Origin: an uncultured Arthrobacter sp.
GTDB taxonomy: Bacteria; Actinomycetota; Actinomycetes; Actinomycetales; Micrococcaceae
Length of the DNA: 64,000 nt
Assembly: GCF_947495145.1 (NCBI RefSeq)
Contig: NZ_CANLXP010000003.1
Span: forward strand, 124,001-188,000
Reading direction: 5' to 3'
Position numbers and translations under genes: made by a program
Part shown: positions 1 to 10,332 of the stretch, in pieces
How the letters are laid out: the number at the start of each line of letters is the position of its first letter
Numbering within the stretch: position 1 is the stretch's first letter
The notes under the pieces: generated by a model
Told to the model about the DNA's origin: nothing
The model's input: the letters and a program-made list of their open reading frames with translations, nothing else
The model's database searches: none

Positions 1-62
1 GGCACGTACGGCGAATCAGCAAGATTGCCGTTTACGAGACAACCGGCGAAATTCTCCCGTAG
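1..62 (+). CDS. rpiB: Ribose-5-phosphate isomerase B, C-terminal fragment (truncated at window edge)
   Basis: Frame ending in TAG at 60-62 reads ...HVRRISKIAVYETTGEILP*, which resembles the actinobacterial RpiB C-terminus; rpiB-nei2 adjacency is common in this phylum; TAGTG overlap with the next start. Confidence 0.6.
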   Translation, partial: HVRRISKIAVYETTGEILP

Positions 63-961
63 TGCCTGAGGGCCACTCCATCCACCGGCTTGCCCGGCAG
101 TTCACTTCGGTGTTCACCGGTGAAACGCTGAAAGCGAGCAGTCCCCAGGGCCGCTTCTTGGAGGGTGCCGGACGTATTGACGGCTCAGTTCTGACCGGCG
201 CCCGGGCGCACGGCAAACAGTTGTTTCTGGAGTTCGACAATGATCTGGTCATGCGCGTCCATCTTGGCCTATACGGGGCGTGGAGCTTCGGCGGAGACAG
301 CCGGTTCCGTGGCGCATCCAGTATCGGTGCGCCGAGGCGGGTAGGGGAGAGGGAAACCCCGAACGACGACGACGGCGGCTCCTCCTACGGCGGCCCACCG
401 GCTCCGGTGGGGGCGGTCCGTGTCCGGCTGGTATCGAAGCATGGTTGGGCGGACCTGCGCGGTCCGACAGCCTGCGAGATCATCACCCAGGCGGAGCGCG
501 ACGCGATCATAGCCAAACTCGGACCGGACCCGCTGAACCCGGACTCCGATCCTGCCCGATTCGTTGCGCGCGTAAGGCGTACCCGGACCGCTGTAGGTCT
601 TTCGCTGATGAATCAGGCAGTGATCGCAGGCGTCGGCAACGTCTATCGCGCCGAGGTGCTCTTCCGGCGTCGGGTGCATCCATGGCTTCCGGGCGTGGCG
701 CTCGGGGAGGTTACGGCGCTGGCACTGTGGGAAGACCTCGTCCTCCTGATGAACGACGGCGTGCGTGCCGGGCGCATTGTTACGACGACGCCGCAGCACC
801 GGTCTCCCGGCTCCGGGAGCTCCTCCGCTGTGCCGGCGGAGGATGCGCACTATGTGTACAAAAGGACTGGCCTCGAATGTCGGATCTGTGGCACGCCGGT
901 GGCCATGGCTGAGATGGGTGCTCGGAAGCTGTACTGGTGTCCGTACTGTCAGGCTGACTGA
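62..961 (+). CDS. nei2: Fpg/Nei family DNA glycosylase (endonuclease VIII-like)
   Basis: N-terminal PEGHSIHR catalytic start, C-terminal zinc finger CRICG...CPYCQ, NQAVIAGVGNVYRAEVLF motif; GTG start. Confidence 0.9.
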   Translation: MPEGHSIHRLARQFTSVFTGETLKASSPQGRFLEGAGRIDGSVLTGARAHGKQLFLEFDNDLVMRVHLGLYGAWSFGGDSRFRGASSIGAPRRVGERETPNDDDGGSSYGGPPAPVGAVRVRLVSKHGWADLRGPTACEIITQAERDAIIAKLGPDPLNPDSDPARFVARVRRTRTAVGLSLMNQAVIAGVGNVYRAEVLFRRRVHPWLPGVALGEVTALALWEDLVLLMNDGVRAGRIVTTTPQHRSPGSGSSSAVPAEDAHYVYKRTGLECRICGTPVAMAEMGARKLYWCPYCQAD

Positions 962-1010
962 TTCAGGCGTGGACGACTGTCCAAAAAGGGGCGGTCCGGG
1001 AAGAACGTGG

Positions 1011-1081
1011 AGGGGATGACGGGAATCGAACCCGCGTAATCAGTTTGGAAGACTGAGGCTTTACCATTAAGCTACATCCCC
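1011..1081 (-). tRNA. tRNA-Gly (anticodon TCC)
   Basis: Reverse complement GGGGATGTAGCTTAATGGTAAAGCCTCAGTCTTCCAAACTGATTACGCGGGTTCGATTCCCGTCATCCCCT folds as a cloverleaf; anticodon TCC. Confidence 0.93.
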
Positions 1082-1225
1082 GAGACCCGCCGGAAGACTG
1101 AATCGCGGTGAAAGCTGCGCGATTCCAGGTCGGGCTGGAACGCATATAACTACACCATAAGGGCGTCGAATTCTCAAAATGTGCAACCTTGCCGTTTCTT
1201 TCGTAGACTTGCCTCTGCACTCAAA

Positions 1226-1299
<74 letters not shown>

Positions 1300-1409
1300 C
1301 TCTGTGTTCAACGGTGCAGAAACCTGTATCAAACGGTGCAGACATGATCCTTCGCGGGATACGTATGCCCGGTGCAGAACCGATCCCTATCATTCAGGAG
1401 AACTAGGCT

Positions 1410-2837
1410 GTGAAGAGCGCTGTCGAAAACCTCACTCCCACGCGAGTGAAGCTCAACGTGGAGGTCCCTTTCGAGGAACTCAAGCCGAACATCGAAGCTG
1501 CCTACAAGACCATCGCCACCCAGGTGCAGGTTCCGGGTTTCCGCAAGGGCAAGGTTCCCAACAAGCTGATTGATCAGCGCGTCGGACGCGGCTACGTCAT
1601 CGAGACAGCAATCAACGAGGGTCTGAACGGCTTTTACCAGGACGCTGTGCAGGAGACGAAAATCCGTCCGCTGAGCAGGCCCGAGGTAGAGATCACCGAG
1701 GTTCCGGACCCCTCGGCGCAGGACGGCCAGCTTCTCTTCACGGTTGAGCTTGATGTTCGTCCTGAGATTGAACTTCCCGAGTACTCCGGTCTTGAGGTAA
1801 CTGTCGAGGCCGCCAAGGCGAGCGACGAAGACATCGTGAAGGCGCTGGATGAACTGCGCGGGCGGTTCGGCACGCTCAAGGAAGTAGACCGTCCCTCGAC
1901 CGACGGTGATTTCCTGACTCTTGACCTCACGGCGAAAATCGACGGTGAGGAAGTGGACTCCGCCGCGGACATCTCGTACCAGGTGGGCTCCGCCACCATG
2001 CTCGAAGGCATGGACGAAGCAGTGACCGGTCTGAGCGCCGGTGAGTCCTCCACCTTCGAGACCACCCTCGCCGGCGGCGAGCACACGGGCAAGGCAGCCG
2101 AGGTGACTGTCGAAGTGAAGGCAGTGAAGGAGCGCGAACTCCCGGATGCCAATGATGATTTTGCACAGCTGGCAAGTGAGTTCGACACCATCGACGAACT
2201 GCGTGCCGACCTGGCCAAGCGCTCCGCCGAGGACAAGCTCGTGGAGCAAGGGGTGGAAGCCCGCGACAAGGTGCTCGAGAAGCTCCTGGAGCTCGTTGAG
2301 GTTCCTGTGCCTGAGTCAGTCATCGAAGACCAGCTCGAGCAGCACTTCAACTCCGAGACCAGCCACTCAGCCGGTGCCGATCACGACACAGAGGAGCACC
2401 GCGCCGAGGTTCGCGAAAACACGGCGCAGGCGTTCCGTAACGAGATCGTCCTCGACTCAGTAGCTGAGAAGGAAGAAATCGGCGTCAGCCAGAACGAGCT
2501 GATCGACTACATCGTGACCTCTGCCAGCCAGTACGGCATGGAGCCCAATCAGTTCGCGCAGATGCTCGACCAGAGCGGCCAGGTCCCGATGATCGTTGGG
2601 GAAGTACGCCGGCGCAAGGCCCTGGCGAAGGTCCTTGAGCTCGCCGTCGTGACCGACACAAACGGTGACACGGTGGACCTCTCGGACTTCGTGCGGCCTG
2701 CAGGCGAATCGGAGCAGCCGGAGGCCGGCTCACCGGTCGAAGATGCAGCCGGCGAAACCTCCGATGGCGCGGTCGTCGAGTCGGAGGCACCCGCCGCGGA
2801 CACCGCAAACGAGGACGCGGAGTCCCCGAAGGCGTAA
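1410..2837 (+). CDS. tig: Trigger factor
   Basis: [26 protein letters not shown]...[10 protein letters not shown] signature; acidic actinobacterial C-terminal tail; upstream of clpP1/P2/X. Confidence 0.97.
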   Translation: MKSAVENLTPTRVKLNVEVPFEELKPNIEAAYKTIATQVQVPGFRKGKVPNKLIDQRVGRGYVIETAINEGLNGFYQDAVQETKIRPLSRPEVEITEVPDPSAQDGQLLFTVELDVRPEIELPEYSGLEVTVEAAKASDEDIVKALDELRGRFGTLKEVDRPSTDGDFLTLDLTAKIDGEEVDSAADISYQVGSATMLEGMDEAVTGLSAGESSTFETTLAGGEHTGKAAEVTVEVKAVKERELPDANDDFAQLASEFDTIDELRADLAKRSAEDKLVEQGVEARDKVLEKLLELVEVPVPESVIEDQLEQHFNSETSHSAGADHDTEEHRAEVRENTAQAFRNEIVLDSVAEKEEIGVSQNELIDYIVTSASQYGMEPNQFAQMLDQSGQVPMIVGEVRRRKALAKVLELAVVTDTNGDTVDLSDFVRPAGESEQPEAGSPVEDAAGETSDGAVVESEAPAADTANEDAESPKA

Positions 2838-2854
2838 TTTCCGAACGCTTGAGT

Positions 2855-2885
2855 AGATGCCGTCAGCCATGTGCTGGCGGCATCT
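2855..2885 (+). terminator. Hairpin downstream of tig
   Basis: AGATGCCGTCAGC-CATGT-GCTGGCGGCATCT inverted repeat just after the tig stop. Confidence 0.65.
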
Positions 2886-3006
2886 GCTGTTAACCCTCCC
2901 TGCCTCCTAACGCCGTAAGCGAACAGCTGACGGCGCGGGAGCAAAACATCAACCAAAAAGGTTAGTGTCCAGTGAGAGAAAAACCTGAGTGAGAGGTCAA
3001 TCAGCA

Positions 3007-3630
3007 ATGGCACCCGAATCCACCACACCGACCATGGCAACTGTTGATCCTGCCAGCCGCGACGACTACATTTACAACCGCCTCCTGAGGGAGCGCATCA
3101 TCTGGCTCGGCTCCGAGGTACGCGACGAGAACGCCAACGCGATCTGCTCGCAGCTGCTCCTGCTCTCTGCGGAGGATCCCGAGAAGGACATCTTCCTCTA
3201 CATCAATTCCCCCGGAGGTTCGGTCACTGCGGGCATGGCCATCTACGACACCATGCAGTTCATCCCGAATGATGTCGTCACCGTCGCCACCGGGCTTGCC
3301 GCTTCGATGGGCCAGTTCCTCCTTTCCTCCGGAACCAAGGGGAAGCGTTACGCTACTCCGCACGCCCGTATCCTGATGCACCAGCCCTCAGGCGGAATCG
3401 GTGGTACCGCTTCAGACATCAAGATTCAGGCCGAGCTGATTCTGCACATGAAGAGGGTCATGGCCGAGCTCACCGCTGAACAGACGGGTCAGACGGTTGA
3501 GACCATCCTCAAGGACAATGACCGCGACAAGTGGTTCACCGCCCAGGATGCCCTTGAATATGGGTTCTTCGACAAGATTTCGGCCCACGCTGGATCCGTC
3601 TCCGGCGGCGGCGGAACCAAGCGCGACTGA
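3007..3630 (+). CDS. clpP1: ATP-dependent Clp protease proteolytic subunit 1
   Basis: ClpP signatures [40 protein letters not shown]; internal ATG at 3007 preferred over 2989. Confidence 0.95.
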   Translation: MAPESTTPTMATVDPASRDDYIYNRLLRERIIWLGSEVRDENANAICSQLLLLSAEDPEKDIFLYINSPGGSVTAGMAIYDTMQFIPNDVVTVATGLAASMGQFLLSSGTKGKRYATPHARILMHQPSGGIGGTASDIKIQAELILHMKRVMAELTAEQTGQTVETILKDNDRDKWFTAQDALEYGFFDKISAHAGSVSGGGGTKRD

Positions 3631-3675
3631 CCCGCACACAGCCCACTTTCACTGACCTGCCACACAGGAGGCACC

Positions 3676-4350
3676 ATGAACCACGATTTCTCCGCCGCAG
3701 CCGGCGGCCGGGCTGCCCAGCTGCCAAGCAACCGCTACGTTCTTCCCCAGTTCGAGGAGCGCACGCCCTACGGGTTCAAGCGCCAGGATCCGTACACCAA
3801 ACTGTTCGAGGATCGCATTATCTTCCTGGGTGTCCAGGTGGACGACGCCTCCGCTGACGATGTGATGGCGCAACTCCTTGTCCTCGAGTCCACTGATCCT
3901 GAGCGGGACATTACGCTCTACATCAATTCGCCCGGCGGGTCCTTCACGGCCATGACGGCCATTTACGACACAATGCAGTTCATCCGTCCCGAAATTCAGA
4001 CGGTTTGCCTGGGCCAGGCGGCCAGCGCGGCCGCCGTGCTGCTCGCAGCGGGTGCGCCCGGCAAGCGCCTTGCCCTTCCCAACGCCCGCGTGCTCATTCA
4101 CCAGCCCGCGCTCGGCGGTGGGCAGGGCGGGCAGGCTTCGGACCTCGAGATTCAAGCCAACGAAGTCATGCGTATGCGTGCCTGGCTTGAAGACACGCTG
4201 GCGCTGCACAGCGGGAAGACCTCCGAACAGGTGAATATCGACATTGAGCGGGACAAGATTCTGACGGCCGAGGATGCCAAGGCTTACGGTCTCGTCGATG
4301 AAGTACTCACCTCGCGGAAGATCACACCGCCGAAAATCAACAAGCCGTAG
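3676..4350 (+). CDS. clpP2: ATP-dependent Clp protease proteolytic subunit 2
   Basis: ClpP signatures [43 protein letters not shown]; paralog directly behind clpP1. Confidence 0.95.
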   Translation: MNHDFSAAAGGRAAQLPSNRYVLPQFEERTPYGFKRQDPYTKLFEDRIIFLGVQVDDASADDVMAQLLVLESTDPERDITLYINSPGGSFTAMTAIYDTMQFIRPEIQTVCLGQAASAAAVLLAAGAPGKRLALPNARVLIHQPALGGGQGGQASDLEIQANEVMRMRAWLEDTLALHSGKTSEQVNIDIERDKILTAEDAKAYGLVDEVLTSRKITPPKINKP

Positions 4351-4364
4351 CTAGTGCCGTAAGT

Positions 4365-4400
4365 GCCCGTGGTCCCTCGCAATTGTGGGAGACCACGGGC
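4365..4400. terminator. Hairpin between clpP2 and clpX
   Basis: GCCCGTGGTC ... GACCACGGGC 10-bp inverted repeat with partly paired interior; no strong U tract. Confidence 0.5.
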
Positions 4401-4536
4401 GCTATATTGCTGAATCGGGCCACCAAGTGGCCTAGAGTGGAACCTAGTCGACGCACGGAGACCGTCCCATTGCAGCAGCTGACAACGGTCGAAGACTTAG
4501 GCGAAATACTCCAGGACCACGTTAGGGGACTGACAC

Positions 4537-5829
4537 ATGGCTCGCATTGGTGAGAGCACCGATCTACTGAAGTGCTCTTTCTGTGGCAAAAGCCAAAAGC
4601 AGGTCCGGAAGCTCATTGCGGGCCCGGGCGTTTATATTTGCGACGAATGCATTGAACTGTGCAACGAGATCATCGAGGAAGAGCTCTCGGAAGTCGCTGA
4701 CCTCGGTACCTTCGAGCTGCCCAAGCCCCGTGAGATCTTCGATTTCCTGCAGGAGTATGTAATCGGGCAGGAGCCGGCCAAGCGTTCGCTGGCTGTGGCG
4801 GTCTACAACCACTACAAGCGGATACAGTCCGGTCACTCGCCGCGTGCTTCGGCCAACCTGTCGGATGCCTCGCCAGCAGAGGACGTCGAAATCGCCAAGT
4901 CGAACATCCTCCTGATCGGCCCCACCGGTTGCGGAAAGACCTACCTTGCCCAGACGCTCGCCCGCCGGCTCAACGTGCCGTTCGCCGTCGCCGATGCCAC
5001 CGCGCTCACCGAGGCAGGCTACGTAGGCGAGGATGTTGAGAACATTCTGCTGAAACTTATTCAGGCCGCAGACTATGACGTCAAGAAGGCCGAGCAGGGA
5101 ATTATCTACATCGACGAGATCGACAAGATTTCGCGCAAGAGCGAGAATCCTTCAATCACGCGTGATGTGTCAGGTGAGGGAGTTCAGCAGGCGCTGCTGA
5201 AAATCCTTGAGGGAACGGTTGCATCCGTACCGCCGCAGGGCGGACGGAAACATCCCCACCAGGAATTCATCCAGATCGACACGACGAACGTACTCTTCAT
5301 TGTTGCCGGCGCCTTCGCGGGGTTGGAAGAAATCATCGGATCACGCGCCGGGCGCAAGGGCATCGGTTTCGGTGCGCCGCTGAGTTCCCTCAAGAATGAG
5401 GAAGTCAGTTATGGCGACGTCATGCCCGAGGACCTGCTCAAGTTCGGGTTGATCCCCGAGTTCATCGGACGCCTCCCGGTAATCACCACCGTCACGCATT
5501 TGGATCGTCCGGCCCTGATGCAAATTCTCACCGAACCCAAGAATGCCCTGATCAAGCAGTATCAGAAGATGTTTGCGCTGGACGGCGTGGAGCTTCTGTT
5601 CGAGCCGCAGGCTCTGGAAGCGATCGCCGACCAGGCTCTTGAGCGAGGAACCGGGGCTCGCGGCCTCCGCGCAATCATGGAGGAGGTCCTCCTGCCTGTG
5701 ATGTTCGATCTGCCGAGCCGCGAAGACATCGCAACAGTGGTCATCAGCGCCGCTGTCGTCGACAAGACCGCCGAGCCTACCCTGATCTCGCACGACGTCG
5801 TGGCCAAGCGCCGCAACAAGTCTGCGTAG
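4537..5829 (+). CDS. clpX: ATP-dependent Clp protease ATP-binding subunit ClpX
   Basis: N-terminal zinc finger [11 protein letters not shown]...CDECIELC, Walker [16 protein letters not shown]. Confidence 0.98.
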   Translation: MARIGESTDLLKCSFCGKSQKQVRKLIAGPGVYICDECIELCNEIIEEELSEVADLGTFELPKPREIFDFLQEYVIGQEPAKRSLAVAVYNHYKRIQSGHSPRASANLSDASPAEDVEIAKSNILLIGPTGCGKTYLAQTLARRLNVPFAVADATALTEAGYVGEDVENILLKLIQAADYDVKKAEQGIIYIDEIDKISRKSENPSITRDVSGEGVQQALLKILEGTVASVPPQGGRKHPHQEFIQIDTTNVLFIVAGAFAGLEEIIGSRAGRKGIGFGAPLSSLKNEEVSYGDVMPEDLLKFGLIPEFIGRLPVITTVTHLDRPALMQILTEPKNALIKQYQKMFALDGVELLFEPQALEAIADQALERGTGARGLRAIMEEVLLPVMFDLPSREDIATVVISAAVVDKTAEPTLISHDVVAKRRNKSA

Positions 5830-5851
5830 CCGGAACCAAGGAGTTGTGTCC

Positions 5852-6472
5852 ATGACTGCTGCCAAAAAATCCGAGAAGAAGGCCGACTTCTGGTTTGACC
5901 CGGTGTGCCCGTTCGCCTGGATCACCTCCCGCTGGATGGGAGAGGTCGAAAAGGTACGGGACGTTTCGGTCGAGTGGCACGTGATGAGCTTGTCTGTCCT
6001 CAACGAGGGTAGGGATCTGCCCGAGGAGTACAAGGAGGGCATGAAGCAGGCATGGGCTCCGGTCCGCGTTATCATCGCGGCCGCTGAACTGCACGGCCCC
6101 CAGAACATCAAGAAGCTTTATGACGCGATGGGCATGCGCATTCACAACGGCGGAAACGATGATTACGCCGCAGTCATCCGCGAGGCTCTTCAGGAGACCG
6201 GGCTGCCCGCTTCTCTTGCTGAATACGCCACCAGTGATGAATATGACGAGCAGTTGCGGGCGTCGCACCAGGATGGCATCGACAGGGTTGGCGACGAAGT
6301 CGGTACCCCCGTCGTGGCATTCGACGGCACCGCCTTCTTCGGGCCGGTCCTCACCCGCATTCCCCGCGGGGAAGAAGCCGGCCGCATCTTCGACGGAGCA
6401 GTGATGATGGCCGGTTTCCCCGAGTTCTTCGAGCTGAAGCGGTCCCGTACTTCCAGTCCGTCGTTCGAGTAG
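5852..6472 (+). CDS. DsbA-family oxidoreductase, mycothiol-dependent (Rv2466c-like)
   Basis: [16 protein letters not shown] motif with CPFA active site; length and the clp/tig/rpiB neighbourhood match the Rv2466c family. Confidence 0.85.
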   Translation: MTAAKKSEKKADFWFDPVCPFAWITSRWMGEVEKVRDVSVEWHVMSLSVLNEGRDLPEEYKEGMKQAWAPVRVIIAAAELHGPQNIKKLYDAMGMRIHNGGNDDYAAVIREALQETGLPASLAEYATSDEYDEQLRASHQDGIDRVGDEVGTPVVAFDGTAFFGPVLTRIPRGEEAGRIFDGAVMMAGFPEFFELKRSRTSSPSFE

Positions 6473-6499
6473 GGCGAACACAAACGGTCAGCACAAAGG

Positions 6500-6530
6500 G
6501 AACCCCTCCAGCGTGATGCTGGAGGGGTTC
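6500..6530. terminator. Bidirectional intrinsic terminator between convergent genes
   Basis: GAACCCCTCCAGC-GTGAT-GCTGGAGGGGTTC followed by TTTCT; lies between the convergent DsbA-like gene and valS. Confidence 0.9.
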
Positions 6531-6544
6531 TTTCTGGTGCTGGG

Positions 6545-9181
6545 TCAGGACGGGTTGACGGGCTCTTCCGGCGGCGCCAGACGAACATCGCTGACCGTGA
6601 GATCGCCATCGTGGACGCGTAGCTCAAGTCCGGCGGCATTGCCTGCCGCACTCAGGTCAAAGCGCGCAGCTTCAAGCTGCCGCACCTGCGCCTCGGAACC
6701 GTGGATGACGGCTGCGAGCACCTGGGTACGCTGCTTGACCTTGGCCTCCGACTTCGCCTTCCGCAGCCCACCCAATGCTGCGCCGACGGTGGCCAGCATG
6801 CCGGTGTCCGCGTTCAAGGCGGCGGAGGTAAGCGCTCCCGAGGCCGGCCATGCCGCGCGATGCACCGATCCTTGCCTCCACCAGCCCCAGACCTCCTCCG
6901 TGGCAAAGGGCAGGACGGGGGCGAAGAGCCGAAGCAGCCGATCGAGGCTCGTCGCGAGTGCGGCGAGGACCGATGCCTTCTCCGCTTCGCCGGCACTTCC
7001 ATAGGCACGGTCCTTGATGAGTTCGACGTAGTCGTCGGTGAACGACCAGAAGAACGTCTCAGTGAGCTGAAGGGCCCGCGCGTAGTCGTACTTCTCGAAG
7101 GCAGCCGTTGCCTGCTGAACGACCTCATCGAGGGACGCCAGGAGGGAACGGTCGAGCGGATTGGTGACCGTTCCCGCGTCGACCGAAATGATGTCCGCTT
7201 CAGTGGCGCCCAGGTTGAGAACAAATTTGGATGCGTTCAACAACTTGATGGCGAGCCGGCGGCCGATCTTCATCTGTGCGATCTCATAGGCGGTGTCCGC
7301 ACCAAGCTTGGCCGACGCTGCCCAGTAGCGGACGGCGTCCGAGCCGAACTGCTCCAGCGCATCCGTGGGAACCACGACATTGCCCTTGGACTTGGACATC
7401 TTCTTGCGGTCGGGATCCAGAATCCAGCCCGAAATGGCCGCGTGCTTCCACGGAGCCGAGTCAAGCAGCGAGTCGGCGCGAACCACCGAAGAGAACATCC
7501 AGGTACGGATGATGTCGTGTCCCTGCGGGCGCAGGTCAAACGGGTACACCTTGGCGAAAAGGTCCTCATCACGCGACCAGCCGCCGATGATCTGCGGCGA
7601 GAGGGAGGAAGTCGCCCAGGTGTCAAGCACGTCCGGGTCACCCATGAAGCCGCCGGGGTGGTCGCGCTGTGCTTCGTCGAAGCCCGGAGCCGGTTCCGCC
7701 GCAGGGTCCACGGGCAGCATGTCGTCCGAGGGCAGGATCGGGTTCTCGTAGTCGGGCGTTCCGTTTTCATCGAGGGCATACCAGACGGGGAAAGGCACGC
7801 CGAAGAACCGCTGGCGGGAAATCAGCCAGTCTCCATTGAGGCCCTCGATCCAGTTCTCATAGCGGCTGCGCATGAAGGAGGGGTGGAAGTCGATCTCGCG
7901 GCCGCGTGCAATGAGGCGTTCACGGCGGTCGGCGTCGCGGCCGCCGTTGCGGATGTACCACTGGCGGCTCGTCACGACCTCGAGCGGCTTGTCGCCCTTC
8001 TCGAAGAAGTTCACCGGGTGGGTGATCTTCTTTGGTTCTCCGTCCAGCAGATCCGCATCCGCAAGCAGCTCCGCGACGGCCTCCTTTGCGGAAAAGACCG
8101 TTTTGCCGGCGATGCGGGCATAGTTTTCCCGGCCCGCCGTCGTCGTAATCCAGTCCGGGGTATCCGCGAGGATGCGGCCGTCCCGGCCGACGATTGCTCT
8201 GGTGGGCAGTTCCAGTTCCCGCCACCAGGTGACGTCGGTCAGGTCGCCGAAGGTACAGACCATGGCGATGCCGGCGCCCTTGTCCGGCTTGGCCAGCGGA
8301 TGTGCCCTGACCTCGACCTCCACCCCGAAGAGGGGAGAGGTGACCGTCGTGCCGAAGTACGGCTGGTATCGCTCATCGTCCGGGTGCGCCACGAGCGCCA
8401 CGCAGGCAGCGAGCAGCTCGGGACGGGTGGTCTCGATGTGGATCCGGGTGCCGTCGGCCGCCGCAAAGGGGTAGCGGAAGTACGCGCCGGGCACCTCCCG
8501 GTCTTCCAACTCCGCCTGCGCAACAGCCGTCCGGAACGTTACATCCCACAGCGTGGGCGCTTCAGCGAGGTAGGCATCGCCCTGCTTGAGATTCGCGAGG
8601 AAAGCCCGCTGCGACACTGCACGGGAAGTTGAGTCGATCGTGCGGTAGGTCAGATTCCAATCCACGGACAGACCGAGGGACAGGAAGAGATTCTCGAAAA
8701 CCTTTTCATCCTCGACCGCGAGCTCCTCGCAGAGCTCGATGAAGTTGCGGCGGGAGACGACGTCGAAATCGCGTTGGTTCTTTGCGGGTTGGGCGGGTGG
8801 ACGGTAGTCGGCGTTGTACGGCACGGATGGGTCACATCGCACGCCGTAGTAGTTCTGCACGCGCCGTTCGGTGGGCAGGCCGTTGTCATCCCAGCCCATC
8901 GGATAGAAAACGTTCTTGCCGGTCATACGCTGGTAGCGCGCCATCACGTCGGTCTGCGTGTAGGAGAAGACGTGGCCCACATGCAGTGAACCGGACGCTG
9001 TCGGCGGCGGCGTGTCGATCGAGTAGACGGCTTCACGCGACGTCTCGGGATTGAAGGTGTACGTTCCCTCGGCGCGCCAGCGCTCGTTCAGGGCGGCTTC
9101 GAGACCCTCGAGCGCGGGCTTGTCGGGAACGTTGATGGGGGCCGTTGTGGGCGTGTCTGTACCCTCGTTGATGTGTGCCAT
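6545..9181 (-). CDS. valS: Valine--tRNA ligase
   Basis: Class I motifs PPPTASGSLHVGHVFSYTQTD and KMSKSKGN; full length. Confidence 0.97.
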   Translation of the reverse strand: MAHINEGTDTPTTAPINVPDKPALEGLEAALNERWRAEGTYTFNPETSREAVYSIDTPPPTASGSLHVGHVFSYTQTDVMARYQRMTGKNVFYPMGWDDNGLPTERRVQNYYGVRCDPSVPYNADYRPPAQPAKNQRDFDVVSRRNFIELCEELAVEDEKVFENLFLSLGLSVDWNLTYRTIDSTSRAVSQRAFLANLKQGDAYLAEAPTLWDVTFRTAVAQAELEDREVPGAYFRYPFAAADGTRIHIETTRPELLAACVALVAHPDDERYQPYFGTTVTSPLFGVEVEVRAHPLAKPDKGAGIAMVCTFGDLTDVTWWRELELPTRAIVGRDGRILADTPDWITTTAGRENYARIAGKTVFSAKEAVAELLADADLLDGEPKKITHPVNFFEKGDKPLEVVTSRQWYIRNGGRDADRRERLIARGREIDFHPSFMRSRYENWIEGLNGDWLISRQRFFGVPFPVWYALDENGTPDYENPILPSDDMLPVDPAAEPAPGFDEAQRDHPGGFMGDPDVLDTWATSSLSPQIIGGWSRDEDLFAKVYPFDLRPQGHDIIRTWMFSSVVRADSLLDSAPWKHAAISGWILDPDRKKMSKSKGNVVVPTDALEQFGSDAVRYWAASAKLGADTAYEIAQMKIGRRLAIKLLNASKFVLNLGATEADIISVDAGTVTNPLDRSLLASLDEVVQQATAAFEKYDYARALQLTETFFWSFTDDYVELIKDRAYGSAGEAEKASVLAALATSLDRLLRLFAPVLPFATEEVWGWWRQGSVHRAAWPASGALTSAALNADTGMLATVGAALGGLRKAKSEAKVKQRTQVLAAVIHGSEAQVRQLEAARFDLSAAGNAAGLELRVHDGDLTVSDVRLAPPEEPVNPS

Positions 9182-9247
9182 GGACCAATTGTTTCATGCT
9201 GGCTGTCTGTGACTGCATCGAGCTCCGCGGTGGGCTAGTTTGGGTCA

Positions 9248-10003
9248 ATGACTTCTGGACAGGGCAGGGCTGCAGTTGTAACCGGTGCAAGCTCCGGTAT
9301 CGGTGAAGCGACAGTGCGCAGGTTGGCTGCAGACGGCTGGAAGGTCTGGGCCGTGGCCCGACGCCAGGATCGGTTGGACCGGCTGGGCGAGGCGACCGGC
9401 GCGGTGCCGGTGGCACTGGACATCACCGACGACGACGGCGTTGCCCGTCTGGTGCGCGACGTCACCGAAGCGGGCGGCATCGACACCCTGGTGAACATTG
9501 CCGGCGGCGCGCGCGGGACCGACTGGGTGGCGGACGCCTGCACCGATGACTGGGCGTGGATGTATGAGGCGAACGTTCTCGGCACCATGAAGCTGATTCG
9601 TGCCTTCTTGCCGATGCTGCGGAAGCATGGGGATGGCACGGTGCTGAACCTGACCTCGACGGCGGCGCTGGTCGCGTACGAGGGCGGCGCCGGCTACAAC
9701 GCCGCCAAGGCGGCCCAGCGAGCGCTCACGCGGGCGCTGCGCCTCGAGGAGGTAGAGAACAACGTGCGCGTGATTGAGGTCCTTCCCGGCATGGTCCATA
9801 CGGAGGAGTTCTCCCTGAACCGGCTCGGGAACGAAGCGGCGGCAGAGAAGGTGTATGCGGGCGTCGAAAAGCCGCTTACAGCGGACGACGTCGCTGATGT
9901 TGTCGCCTACGCGGTTTCAGTGCCGCACCATGTGAACCTCGACGAGATTGTTGTACGGCCCGTGGCGCAGGCGGCTGCGCACAAGGTAATCCGCAGCAGC
10001 TGA
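9248..10003 (+). CDS. SDR family NAD(P)-dependent oxidoreductase
   Basis: TGASSGIGEATVR cofactor motif, YNAAKAAQ catalytic YxxxK. Confidence 0.93.
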   Translation: MTSGQGRAAVVTGASSGIGEATVRRLAADGWKVWAVARRQDRLDRLGEATGAVPVALDITDDDGVARLVRDVTEAGGIDTLVNIAGGARGTDWVADACTDDWAWMYEANVLGTMKLIRAFLPMLRKHGDGTVLNLTSTAALVAYEGGAGYNAAKAAQRALTRALRLEEVENNVRVIEVLPGMVHTEEFSLNRLGNEAAAEKVYAGVEKPLTADDVADVVAYAVSVPHHVNLDEIVVRPVAQAAAHKVIRSS

Positions 10004-10066
10004 CGCGGCGCGGCTTTCCGATTCGGGAAGTTCGCTAAGTCCGACATCGACCGTTAGAATTGAGCG

Positions 10067-10332
10067 ATCAGCTACGACCCGGCCATCACCGGTGAGCTTC
10101 CGGAAGAAATCCCGCGGAAGAAATTCCGCCGGTGAGTAGAACCGGACGGGTAAGCCCGTCACAGCGGACATGAAGCGGCTTGTGCTGTTCCTTCCACTCA
10201 GGGAGGAGGAGTGCAGGCAAGCGAGGTGGTACCGCGGATTGCTCACCGGGGCTTCGGTCCCGGCGGAAAGTTCGTCCTTGCAGATTGATGAATCTTGCCC
10301 GCCGCATCCTCGCCAGCTTCAGGACACACCAC
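10067..10332 (+). promoter_or_regulatory. T-box leader (tRNA-Ile sensing) of ileS, translational type likely
   Basis: GCGAGGTGGTACCGCGGATT T-box core at 10221-10240; ATC specifier candidate at 10085-10087; TAGAAT -10 at 10055-10060; directly upstream of ileS. Confidence 0.88.

Noticed and set aside
6701-8632. 643-aa plus-strand ORF antisense to valS
   Set aside because: High-GC antisense artefact lying entirely within valS, with unnatural composition and no recognisable motif
10180-10332. N-terminal extension of the ileS ORF in the track
   Set aside because: The extension reads through the T-box RNA; the true start is MSQIYPKAS at 10333
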